This document shows, piece by piece, positions 11,641 to 19,952 of a DNA stretch of 64,000 bases; positions within the stretch are counted from its first letter, which is position 1, and the number at the start of each line of letters is the position of its first letter. Below the pieces are notes generated by a model, which did no database searches, had not been told where the DNA came from, and saw only the letters and a list, made by a program, of their open reading frames with translations. The stretch spans positions 62,001-126,000 of the forward strand of contig NZ_JABCQO010000003.1 in the NCBI RefSeq assembly GCF_015244675.1, written 5' to 3'. Origin of the DNA: Gluconobacter cerevisiae. GTDB taxonomy: Bacteria; Pseudomonadota; Alphaproteobacteria; Acetobacterales; Acetobacteraceae. Both the position numbers and the translations under genes were made by a program.

Positions 11641-14607
11641 ATGGGTGGAGACGCAATATCCGGAACACCAGCCGGAAATTCAGGCCTTTCCCCCAGCGCC
11701 CCCGAAATCGCCCTGCGTGAGGCTTTCGTCCGAAGGCTGAACGAGCAGGGCTTTGAAGGGGATATCGACCTGCGGGTCTCATCCCGTCTGATGTCTTCCA
11801 CCGATAACAGCATTTACCAACGTCTCCCGGCTGCGGTCATTCACCCGCGAACCAGCGAAGACCTCAACAGGGCGGTGAGGGCGGCTGCCAACGGCGCTCT
11901 GACGCTCGCAATCCGGGGAGGCGGCACCGGCACCAACGGCCAGTCCCTGACCGATGGCGTCGTTGTTGACGTCTCACGCCATCTAGACCGGATCCTCGAT
12001 TTCGACGCCGAAGCGGGTACGGTCACCGTTGAGCCGGGCGTAATTCTGGCCCGTCTGAATGCATTTCTGAAGCCACACGGTTTTTTCTTTCCCCCAACAG
12101 TCTCGACCGCCACCCGCGCGACAATTGGAGGCATGATTGCGACGGATGCTTCCGGCAAAGGCTCCCGGATCTACGGCAGGACGTCCGATTATATCGAGAC
12201 GATGGATGTCGTTCTTGCGGATGGAAGCGATCTGGCGGTTGAGCACCTGACTGCTGAAAAGCTGCTAGACGCAATGAACGGGACCGGATATGCCGCACGG
12301 GCTTATCGTGAGGTCCATCGGGTCGTCACGGAACATGCAGAAGAAATCCGGCGTGTTTTCCCCGATATGAACCGTGGTCTGACCGGATACAACCTTCAAA
12401 ATATTCTGTTTGACGACGGCAGCTTCCATCTCGCAAGGCTTCTGGCGGGATCGGAAGGCACGCTCGCGCTGACCAAGAAAGTTGTCCTGCGCGTCAGAAG
12501 GCTACCGAAATACCGTCAGCTTATCGTCGTCCGCTATGCCAGCTTCAACGATACCCTTCAGGGCGTCCAGACACTTCTGCCTGCCAACCCTTCAGCTGTT
12601 GAGGTGCTGGATGACCGTGTTCTCGCCAAGGCCCAGCAGGACGTGACATGGCATGCTCTTGAACGTGTCCTGGGGAATACGTCAGCTCTTCCGGTCAAGG
12701 GGATGAGCTTCGTAGAATTCGTGGGCGATGATCTGGAAGTCCTGAAGGGACAGATAGCCCATGCCGTCAACCTTCTTGAGAGCTCCCCTCACAAACCCAT
12801 TGATCATAAAGCAGTTTTTGATCCGGAAATTATTGCGAACCTCTGGACGCTTCGGGAAAAATCCGTAGGGCTGCTAGGGCGTCCGGACGGTCACAGGCAG
12901 GGTGTTCCATTCGTGGAGGATACAGCCGTTCCTCCCGAAGTCCTGCCTGAATATGTCAGCGAGTTCCGCGATATTCTGGATGGATACGGCTTGTCCTATG
13001 GCATGTTTGGGCATGCGGACGTCGGGTGCCTGCATGTACGCCCGTTTCTGGACATGCTGACGGCCGAAGACCGGGCGCTGATCCGGCCAATTTCTGACGC
13101 AGTGGCTGAGTTGACGAAACGTCATGGCGGTCTGCTCTGGGGGGAACACGGTCGGGGGTTCCGCGGGGAATTTTCGCCGCTGTTTTTCGGCGAAACGCTC
13201 TTTGCAGAACTTTGCCGCATCAAGGATGTCTTTGATCCCAAAGATATTTTTAATCGCGGCAAACTGGCTCCGGGTGGAGCGGGGCATCCAGTCGACCGGA
13301 TTGATGGCATCCCTTTTAAGGGCGGGTTTGACGAGGAGATCACACCTTCGTTGCGTGAATCTTACGGCCTGTCCGTAAGCTGCAATGGCAATGGCGCCTG
13401 TTTCAACCGCGAGCCGGACATGGCCATGTGTCCGTCTTACAAAATCACGAAAGACCGGTCGCAGTCCCCCAAAGGCCGCGCTCTGCTGCTTCGAAGCTGG
13501 GCCAGACTGCGCTCTCTGCCAGCGGATGCTTCGGATCGGGCTATGCTTCCCGTTCTGACAGAAGAGCTCAAGACCTCGCTGGACACGTGCCTGTCGTGCA
13601 AAGCCTGTGCCACGCAATGTCCAATCCGCGTGGATATCCCGTCCATGCGTTCCAAATTTCTTTCAACGTACTTCCGTGATACCCGCAGACCCATCAGGGA
13701 TTATCTTGTCTACTGGCTGGAACCGCTTCTGGCGGCAGGGCGAGTGACCCCCAGGATCGCCAACCTCCTGATGCACAATCCTGTATCGCAAACCGTCCTG
13801 TCGCGGCTGGGTTTGGTGGATCTTCCGCATTTAAGACCTGCGCGACGGAACACGGACATTCAGGTCAGCCGATCGTGGCTGCGACGCAACCAGAGCAATC
13901 CACGCGCTGTCATCGTGATGCAGGATTCCTTCACCGGCAGCTTTGATGGAGGGCTTGTCGAGAAGGCTCATGCTCTCCTGACGCAGCTTGGGTTCGATGT
14001 GAAGCTCACGCCTGTCTGGGACAACGGCAAAGCGCGTCATGTTCTGGGGTTTCGCAAAGGCTTTGGCGTGACGGCACGCGCGACCCTGCGGAAATTGAGG
14101 GCACTGGCCGAGTTCGATATTCCTGTCGTTTCGCTGGATGCAGCAACCGGCCTCATGTTCACACAGGAATACCGGGAAGTCGCAGGAAACAGTCCAATCC
14201 CGACTGTTCTTCCACTTGAGACTTTTCTTCGGCAACAGATCGGGCAGGGAGCCTTGCAACCGCTTCAGACTCATCGAGACATCCCTCGCATGACTGTGAT
14301 TTCGCATTGCACGGAACAGGCTGCCCGACCGGAAAGTGCCGGAGACTGGGCCTTTGTCCTTCAGCATTATGGTGTGCCGGTGGAGGCCGGGAAGGCAGGC
14401 TGTTGTGGCATGGCCGGACTGTTCGGGCATCAGAAGGAACATGCGAAGCTATCACGGGATATGTTCGAGCAGAACTGGGCCAGAAAAGTTGAGACACCCG
14501 TTCTTGCGACCGGATTTTCCTGCCGCTGCCAGACCGAGCGCATGGCTGGGTTCCGTCCGTCCCATCCCGCAGAAATACTGATTTCTGTTTTGCAGGAACA
14601 CTTGTGA
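11641..14607 (+). CDS. FAD-binding and Fe-S 2-hydroxyacid dehydrogenase (YdiJ type)
   Basis: Large fusion of a GlcD/DLD-like flavin oxidase with an iron-sulfur and CCG-domain half, related to E. coli YdiJ (D-2-hydroxyglutarate dehydrogenase) and D-lactate dehydrogenases. The FAD pyrophosphate loop RGGGTGTNGQS is at about residues 92-102. Two cysteine clusters follow: CNGNGACF (about 580) and CLSCKACATQCP (about 649), then CCG-type segments SHCTEQA (about 887) and AGCCGMAGLFG (about 918). The 988-residue length fits the family. AGGGG precedes the ATG by about 9 bases. The substrate cannot be told from sequence; D-2-hydroxyglutarate and D-lactate are the main candidates. It feeds electrons to an unknown acceptor. 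Confidence 0.88.
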   Translation: MGGDAISGTPAGNSGLSPSAPEIALREAFVRRLNEQGFEGDIDLRVSSRLMSSTDNSIYQRLPAAVIHPRTSEDLNRAVRAAANGALTLAIRGGGTGTNGQSLTDGVVVDVSRHLDRILDFDAEAGTVTVEPGVILARLNAFLKPHGFFFPPTVSTATRATIGGMIATDASGKGSRIYGRTSDYIETMDVVLADGSDLAVEHLTAEKLLDAMNGTGYAARAYREVHRVVTEHAEEIRRVFPDMNRGLTGYNLQNILFDDGSFHLARLLAGSEGTLALTKKVVLRVRRLPKYRQLIVVRYASFNDTLQGVQTLLPANPSAVEVLDDRVLAKAQQDVTWHALERVLGNTSALPVKGMSFVEFVGDDLEVLKGQIAHAVNLLESSPHKPIDHKAVFDPEIIANLWTLREKSVGLLGRPDGHRQGVPFVEDTAVPPEVLPEYVSEFRDILDGYGLSYGMFGHADVGCLHVRPFLDMLTAEDRALIRPISDAVAELTKRHGGLLWGEHGRGFRGEFSPLFFGETLFAELCRIKDVFDPKDIFNRGKLAPGGAGHPVDRIDGIPFKGGFDEEITPSLRESYGLSVSCNGNGACFNREPDMAMCPSYKITKDRSQSPKGRALLLRSWARLRSLPADASDRAMLPVLTEELKTSLDTCLSCKACATQCPIRVDIPSMRSKFLSTYFRDTRRPIRDYLVYWLEPLLAAGRVTPRIANLLMHNPVSQTVLSRLGLVDLPHLRPARRNTDIQVSRSWLRRNQSNPRAVIVMQDSFTGSFDGGLVEKAHALLTQLGFDVKLTPVWDNGKARHVLGFRKGFGVTARATLRKLRALAEFDIPVVSLDAATGLMFTQEYREVAGNSPIPTVLPLETFLRQQIGQGALQPLQTHRDIPRMTVISHCTEQAARPESAGDWAFVLQHYGVPVEAGKAGCCGMAGLFGHQKEHAKLSRDMFEQNWARKVETPVLATGFSCRCQTERMAGFRPSHPAEILISVLQEHL

Positions 14608-14724
14608 AAACAGGGCGTTGATAACGATGTCACACCTCTGGACGCATAGGGTCCAAACTGTAACAATGTTGCCCGATCTCAAAAGGCACACCCTTGCCAG
14701 CAGGCGCCGTGGAGTATGAACGTC

Positions 14725-15345
14725 ATGTCTTCTCTTCCATCCCGGATCTACGCTGTTGTCGACCAGCCTCGCTGGGTAGAACGGCTTGGTGGAGCTGGCC
14801 TGCGCTTCATTGAACTGTATCTCCGGGATCTGTCTGAAGAGGACGTTCGGGCACAGGCTCTGCTGGCTCAGGAACTTGCGGCACGTTTCAATGTGTCTCT
14901 CGCGTTGAACCGCTACTGGCAGACTGCCATCGAACTGGGCTATGAATGGCTGCATCTGGGGCCGGAAGATCTTGAGACCGCTGATCTGGAGGCGATCCGG
15001 ACTGCGGGTATAAGATTTGGTATCTCGACCCATACCCGTCAGGAACTGGAAACAGCTCTGGCCTGCAAGCCGGATTACATCTCCTTTGGTCCTGTCTGGT
15101 CCACAGAACTTCGGGGCGTGAAGCTAGCGGGCAGGGGTCTGAAACAACTGGCGGAATGGCGGGAACTGTGCGGAGATGTGCCGCTGGTGGCGATCGGAGG
15201 CCTCACGGTGCCTCGGTTCGCAGAGTGCCTGGAAGCTGGGGCAGATACGGTGGCCGTGATGGGCGATTTCATCGGCCATCCGGATCCGGAAGCACAAGTC
15301 CGACGCTGGATTGACGCCACCTCCAAAGAAGCTGCCCCAACTTGA
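14725..15345 (+). CDS. ThiE/TenI-like protein with substituted active-site residues
   Basis: TIM-barrel protein of the thiamine phosphate synthase family, 206 residues from the chosen ATG. Collinear family segments are clear: YAVVD, NRYWQTAIELG, HLGPEDLE, GISTHT, ISFGPVW, LVAIGGL. The usual QLRxK segment reads ELYLR, the Mg-binding NDYW reads NRYW, and the PTxTK phosphate loop reads STELR, so ordinary thiamine phosphate synthase activity is doubtful. I chose 14725 because GGAG lies 10 bases before it; an ATG at 14716 has only a 1-base gap. No TPP-riboswitch core is seen upstream, and no other thiamine gene is nearby. Confidence 0.7.
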   Translation: MSSLPSRIYAVVDQPRWVERLGGAGLRFIELYLRDLSEEDVRAQALLAQELAARFNVSLALNRYWQTAIELGYEWLHLGPEDLETADLEAIRTAGIRFGISTHTRQELETALACKPDYISFGPVWSTELRGVKLAGRGLKQLAEWRELCGDVPLVAIGGLTVPRFAECLEAGADTVAVMGDFIGHPDPEAQVRRWIDATSKEAAPT

Positions 15346-15394
15346 AACATGCTACCTCGTCTGCGGACGATCTGATGAAAGAGCCGAGACAACG

Positions 15395-17968
15395 ATGATG
15401 GTGACAGGACTGGCAGCCGTACTCCTAGCGCTCGCGTTCCTGCTCACGCTTGTCAGCATCATTCAGCCTCTCGCGAAACGTCTTGAAATTTCAGAGGCCG
15501 TCCTGCTGGCTCTGACCGGGATCGGGCTTGGACTGATCGCGTCTCTCATTGTCCGATCTTCTGCGACTGATCTTCTGGACGGTGCGGCGGAAGCGTTGAT
15601 CTATTTTCCGGTCAACAGCGAAGCTTTCCTGCTGATTTTCCTACCCATTCTGGTTTTTCAGGGCGCGATGGCCATTGACGTGCGCCGTCTGGCCCATGAA
15701 ACGGCGACAGTCCTGCTGCTGGCTGTGGTGGCAGTCATTGTTTCCACGGCCACGATCGGCTTTGCGCTTTATCCTTTTGCCAAGCAGAGCCTTGTTGTCT
15801 GCCTGCTTTTGGGATCGATCGTCGCAACGACCGATCCGTCCGCCGTGGCGGGTATTTTCCGCGAAATCGGCGCGGCATCCCGCCTGACACGCCTCGTTGA
15901 GGGAGAGGCACTCCTGAACGATGCCGCGGCCATTTCGATCTTCTCCATCCTTCTGGCAGCCGTTACGTCCCATCACCAGATCCATCCGACCGAAGCTCTG
16001 ATAGACTTCATGACGGCCTTTATCGGGGCCATCGTGGTCGGTGTCTGTCTGGCGCGTCTGACATTGCTGCTGATTGCAGGACTGGGCGGATCGGCTGCTT
16101 CAGAGATCACACTGACGCTGGCACTTCCCTATGCCGTTTATATCCTTTGCGATGAAATGCTCGGGTTTTCGGGGGTTGTGGCAACGGCCGCGGCAGGCCT
16201 GACAGTATCCGCTTACGGGCCGTCTACCTTCCGTCCCCAGGTCTGGCGTTTTCTGAACGAGATGTGGGAACAGCTCGTTTTCTGGGCTGGTTCGCTCGTT
16301 TTCCTTCTGGCGGCCATGCTGGTCCCCCGCCTGCTGATTGGCATGACGAGGTGGGATTTCGTGCTGATCCTGATTGCAAGCGTGGCTGGTCTGATCGCGC
16401 GCTCGGCCGTGATTTTTGGTATGTTGCCCCTGCTGGCCATTACGAAGCTGTCGCCGCCTGTTCCAAACCCTTTCAAGGCAACGATGGCCTGGGGTGGCAT
16501 TCGCGGCGCCATCACGCTTGCCCTTGCACTTGCCGTGACCGAGAACCAGAGCGTTTCGAGCCCTGTGGCCCATTTTGTCGGTATCATCGCCACGGGCTTC
16601 GTTCTCATCACGCTTCTGATCAACGGTACGACGCTGCGGGCGCTGGTTCTGTTTTTCAAACTGGATCAGCTTTCCCCCATCGATCAGGCCATCCGCCAGC
16701 AGATCGTGGGAATTGGTCTGGGTGAGGTCGCAGAACGGACGCGGGAACTGTCTGAAGAACTCGGCTTCAGCGAGCAGACGCGCGCCGGCGTTATCAGCCG
16801 CCTTGAACGTCGCGCCGAGAAGGAGAGGGCGGCCAATAATTTTGAATCTGCCCTGAGTGACCGTAACCGCGTCAATATCGCTCTGATTACCATCGCCAAT
16901 CAGGAACGCTCACTGCTGTTGGATCTGTTCCGAATTCAGGGGCTATCTCGCCGTGTGATGGAAACGCTGCTGAGAACAGCTGAATCCATGGCGGATGGCG
17001 CCAGACTGGAAGGGCGTTATGGTTATGTGCGTGCCCTCAAGCGGCGTCTTCAGCCTTCACTTCGCTTTCGGATCGCGCAGGAACTGCATAGTCGCCTGCA
17101 TATCGACGAGCCTCTGACGAACTGTATGATGGAGCGGTTCGAGATGCTCATCATCGCGCATCTCGTCTCGCTTTCGCTTCAGCGCTTCGTTCGCCAGCGC
17201 ATGGAACCCACGCTTGGCCCGCGCATCACGGAAATCGTGTCTGAGGTGCTCGGCCGCCAGCGCAAACTTCTGGACGATGCGCTGGAGACCCTCCGCTTGC
17301 ATTATTCCGGCTATTCCGAAGCTCTTGAAAGCCGCATCCTGCGGCAGATCGCTCTGCGTCTCGAAGATGAAGAATACGATGCCCTTGAAGCCGACAGCCT
17401 GATTTCCGAAGAGCTTCACCGCGAACTGCATCGTGAGATCGAACGCCAGCGGGCACGGCTCGATGCACCGCTACGCTTTAATCTCAAGAGCGGTATTGAA
17501 CAGCGTCTCCGGGCTTTTCCGGCATTCAATGGCGTCCCCGACAGTGTGCTGCAAAAGCTGTCTTCCAAGGTTTCGATGCATTTCGTCTCACCGGGAGAGG
17601 TGCTGTTCAAACGCGGGCAGCGCGTTCGTGTCGTCTATGCTCAGGTGGCGGGGCTGGCAGAAGTTAATCTGGCCGAGCAAGAGATTTTGTTTGGCAGTGG
17701 AGATCTGATCGGTGCCGCTTCCGTCATCCGAAACGACACGATGCCCGGCACCGTCCGCTCCCTCCAGTTCAGCCATCTGCTGGCCATTCCGCGACCGGTT
17801 TTCGAAAAGCTGCTTCGGGATTATCCGATCGTTCAGCGCCTTATTATTCAGCGCAGCAAGAAAAGAGCGGACGGGCTTCTGATGCCTGTCACAGTCCGTA
17901 CTCTGGAGGGGGACGCCATCTCGACGGCCTCTGCCACAGAGATGCGTCATCTGGTTTCGCCTCTTTAA
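15395..17968 (+). CDS. CPA1-family Na+/H+ antiporter with cyclic-nucleotide-binding-like C-terminus
   Basis: Inner-membrane cation/proton exchanger of 857 residues. The N-terminal 400 residues hold about 12 membrane segments, with FQGAM, ATTDPSAVAGIF, the ion-binding EGEALLNDAAAI (near 168) and WGGIRGAITLALAL (near 365), all CPA1 signatures. A long helical cytoplasmic stretch follows, then a cNMP-binding-like beta-roll (about 700-825, with SPGEVLFKRGQRV). This layout resembles plant SOS1-type and long bacterial NhaP proteins. The start is ATG 15395, after the ThiE-like gene; an earlier in-frame ATG at 15311 would overlap that gene. The stop shares TTAA with the convergent POT gene. Confidence 0.88.
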   Translation: MMVTGLAAVLLALAFLLTLVSIIQPLAKRLEISEAVLLALTGIGLGLIASLIVRSSATDLLDGAAEALIYFPVNSEAFLLIFLPILVFQGAMAIDVRRLAHETATVLLLAVVAVIVSTATIGFALYPFAKQSLVVCLLLGSIVATTDPSAVAGIFREIGAASRLTRLVEGEALLNDAAAISIFSILLAAVTSHHQIHPTEALIDFMTAFIGAIVVGVCLARLTLLLIAGLGGSAASEITLTLALPYAVYILCDEMLGFSGVVATAAAGLTVSAYGPSTFRPQVWRFLNEMWEQLVFWAGSLVFLLAAMLVPRLLIGMTRWDFVLILIASVAGLIARSAVIFGMLPLLAITKLSPPVPNPFKATMAWGGIRGAITLALALAVTENQSVSSPVAHFVGIIATGFVLITLLINGTTLRALVLFFKLDQLSPIDQAIRQQIVGIGLGEVAERTRELSEELGFSEQTRAGVISRLERRAEKERAANNFESALSDRNRVNIALITIANQERSLLLDLFRIQGLSRRVMETLLRTAESMADGARLEGRYGYVRALKRRLQPSLRFRIAQELHSRLHIDEPLTNCMMERFEMLIIAHLVSLSLQRFVRQRMEPTLGPRITEIVSEVLGRQRKLLDDALETLRLHYSGYSEALESRILRQIALRLEDEEYDALEADSLISEELHRELHREIERQRARLDAPLRFNLKSGIEQRLRAFPAFNGVPDSVLQKLSSKVSMHFVSPGEVLFKRGQRVRVVYAQVAGLAEVNLAEQEILFGSGDLIGAASVIRNDTMPGTVRSLQFSHLLAIPRPVFEKLLRDYPIVQRLIIQRSKKRADGLLMPVTVRTLEGDAISTASATEMRHLVSPL

Positions 17969-19392
17969 AGAACCGGAGGCGGGGTCTCTTTTTCGGGGGC
18001 GAGCAGCTCGCGGAACCGGAGCGCGCAGAAACCAAGGATTGCCGCGGCCAGCAAAGCTGCGCCCGAGTGCAGCAGCCAGAACGAAACGTCAGAAATACGC
18101 CCAAGGAGTGTTGCGAGCTTTCCAATCAGAAGATTGGAAAGGAACAGATGCAGTGAAAAGCAGGCGACGAGGATGGTATTGACGCTGACGGGGGCAGCCC
18201 GGGAGAAAAGGGCCATTCCGATCGCATAATTCATCGAAAAGCCGATATCGTTAATAATGTGAAAGGCCAGCCCCCAAAGCAGGCTGACCTCATGCGGCCC
18301 TGGACTGATCCATGATCCCAAAGCCAGCATCAAGGGGCCGAAGGCCGCAATGAAGGTTCCCAGTGCGACTTTAGCGATTTCCGAAAGATCCTGCCGCCGT
18401 CGGGAATAGGCTTTCCAAAACCACAGGACGGCGACAGCGCACAGCGTGCTGATGAACCCATCCAGAGAAATCAGATCGCTCACCGGCATCTCGTGTCCCA
18501 GAAGGCGAAGCTGGAAATGCTCGCGCCCCCAGAGCAGATAACCATCAAAAATTTCGGAGTTCGGCACGGCTCCGACAGCCATGACCGGCACAAGTGCCAG
18601 AAGCAGCCAGACCGTCTTTTTTTCCTGTGACGTCAGGGCAGGGCGTGTGCGTTTTGAGACTTTCGCATCATGAGGCGCCGGATGGACGGTGAGGTCAGAG
18701 GCAGGAAGCCAACGGCGTCCAAAAAGATAGACTACAAGCCCGATCAGCATACCGACGCCCGCAGCCAGAAAGCCCCAGTGCCATTCGATCTGCGCCAGAC
18801 TTGCACATAGTATCGGTGACGCAATGACAGCAACCTGAAGCCCCATCATATAGATCTGATAGGCATCCGAGCGTCTCCGGTCGCCCAAGGCGTAAAGCGC
18901 TCCAACCTGCGCGCGCAGTCCTCCTGCCATACCAAGACCTGCAAGCAGGAAACCCAGCGCCAGCACGAAACTCCAGTCAAACGACAGCAGGAAATGGCCT
19001 ACCGTCATCAGAACCGCACCGAGAAGAATGGTTCGTGTCTGGCCAAGTACGCGGTCGGCAAGAAAGCCGCCAAGGAGAGGGGTGGCATAGATCAGGGCCA
19101 GAAAAAGCCCCGTAATCGCACCTGCCAGAGCCCTCGGTCCGACCGGCGCGTAGAGAAATGAAACAAATCCTTCAAGCGACGTCAGGCCAAACACATGGCC
19201 GGAGTGATCCGGCTGAAGCAGATGATCCGTCAGATAGAGCGCGAGGATGGCCTGCATGCCGTAAAGCGAAAATCCGACCCAACCTTCGGTCAGTGTTAAC
19301 ACCCACAGCCCGATAGGATGCCCCCAGAGTTCACGCTGTTTTGAGGGAACGAATGGTTCGACGACAGGGAAAGCAGGAAGGATCTCGGTCAT
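17965..19392 (-). CDS. POT/PTR-family proton-dependent transporter (MFS)
   Basis: Inner-membrane symporter of the oligopeptide (POT) family, 475 residues with about 12-14 hydrophobic segments. The family block GGFLADRVLGQTRTILLGAV (from residue 108) is well conserved. The first-helix motif, normally ExxERFxYYG, reads EGWVGFSLYG (36-45), so the second Glu and the Arg are replaced by Val and Gly. Those residues take part in proton coupling in studied members, so the substrate or mechanism may differ. TTGAGG lies 4 bases before the ATG. The upstream region contains the five-copy dyad array. Substrate: di/tripeptides by family, not proven. Confidence 0.85.
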   Translation of the reverse strand: MTEILPAFPVVEPFVPSKQRELWGHPIGLWVLTLTEGWVGFSLYGMQAILALYLTDHLLQPDHSGHVFGLTSLEGFVSFLYAPVGPRALAGAITGLFLALIYATPLLGGFLADRVLGQTRTILLGAVLMTVGHFLLSFDWSFVLALGFLLAGLGMAGGLRAQVGALYALGDRRRSDAYQIYMMGLQVAVIASPILCASLAQIEWHWGFLAAGVGMLIGLVVYLFGRRWLPASDLTVHPAPHDAKVSKRTRPALTSQEKKTVWLLLALVPVMAVGAVPNSEIFDGYLLWGREHFQLRLLGHEMPVSDLISLDGFISTLCAVAVLWFWKAYSRRRQDLSEIAKVALGTFIAAFGPLMLALGSWISPGPHEVSLLWGLAFHIINDIGFSMNYAIGMALFSRAAPVSVNTILVACFSLHLFLSNLLIGKLATLLGRISDVSFWLLHSGAALLAAAILGFCALRFRELLAPEKETPPPVL

Positions 19393-19468
19393 GCAGCCTC
19401 AACGACGCAGGATAGGAAGACCCTGCGTAACGGGAGAAGCCGGATGAGGTAAAGGGGAGAGATGGTTC

Positions 19469-19500
19469 AATGGCAAAATGCCATATGGCATTTTGCCATT
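19469..19500. repeat. Perfect 32-base palindrome made of two dyad copies
   Basis: Copy 1 (TGGCAAAATGCCA, 19471-19483) and copy 2 (TGGCATTTTGCCA, 19486-19498) are reverse complements of each other, and each is itself a 5+3+5 dyad. Together with flanking bases they make a perfect palindrome from 19469 to 19500, with dyad centres 15 bases apart. It lies about 75-110 bases upstream of the POT start. It could be a high-affinity operator or a cruciform-forming site. Confidence 0.9.
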
Positions 19501-19526
19501 AGATCGTACGGACCGGAGATTGAATG

Positions 19527-19568
19527 ATGGCAAAATGCCATTGGTTTATCCAAGTGGCATTTTGCCAT
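19527..19568. repeat. Imperfect 42-base palindrome with dyad copies 3 and 4
   Basis: Copy 3 (19528-19540) and copy 4 (19555-19567) have the same 13-base dyad in opposite orientations. The linker itself pairs (TTGG with CCAA around a 5-base loop), so the whole block can fold into one long hairpin with a single bulged G at 19554. Confidence 0.88.
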
Positions 19569-19653
19569 AGGCGTGAAATTAATCATTGAACGCATAATCC
19601 AAACCCAAAAGTCCGTGAAAAAGCGCTGAAAACCTAGGATAACAGTCCGTGTA

Positions 19654-19666
19654 TGGCATTTTGCCA
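19654..19666. repeat. Fifth, isolated copy of the 13-base dyad
   Basis: TGGCATTTTGCCA, identical to copies 2 and 4, lies 99 bases (centre to centre) further toward the porin gene. Its presence as a single dyad argues that the 13-mer, not the longer palindromes, is the basic unit. Confidence 0.85.
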
Positions 19667-19952
19667 CAGAACTTGATTTTTGAACCCAGCGGCTTCAATG
19701 CGCTGGGTACGGGCTTTGATAAGGTAAAATCCGAGCGCGTATCAGAGACGGGATCGACAACACACAAATGTCGTATAAGATATATTATGCCAACTTATAT
19801 GTTCGGAAACATTAAATTTCTGACTTTTTTGTGAGAACACATCCTATTGTTGCGAAGAATGTCTTCTTTCACGCTAGGAAAAGCGTTGTAGTCCATTTTA
19901 CCGGTGAGCGCGCGTTGCGATCATCGGCATATCCGCGGGAGCGGCTGTTTAT

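Larger units (their letters stand above)
19393..19952. other. 560-base non-coding region with palindrome array
   Basis: This separates the divergent POT transporter and porin genes and is visibly more AT-rich than its surroundings. The left half holds five copies of a 13-base dyad (listed separately). The right half has a hairpin (ACCCAGCG / CGCTGGGT, 19684-19708), a dyad CGACA-N9-TGTCG (19755-19773) and AT-rich stretches near 19775-19830 that could hold the porin promoter. No convincing ORF, tRNA or known riboswitch was seen. Short open frames reading through the repeats are artefacts of the repeat sequence. Confidence 0.8.

Noticed and set aside
14608-14724. Possible TPP riboswitch before the ThiE-like gene
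   Set aside because: The conserved CTGAGA and ACCTGAT-type core segments are absent; only a weak GGAC/GTCC hairpin is present.
19471-19498. Sigma-54 (-24/-12) promoter resemblance of TGGCA...TGCCA
   Set aside because: The GG and GC doublets are too close together for the sigma-54 consensus spacing, and the motif is symmetric.
19467-19667. Small open frames reading MAKCH-type repeats through the dyad array
   Set aside because: The repeated residues come directly from the 13-base dyads; there is no ribosome-binding site or protein-like composition.
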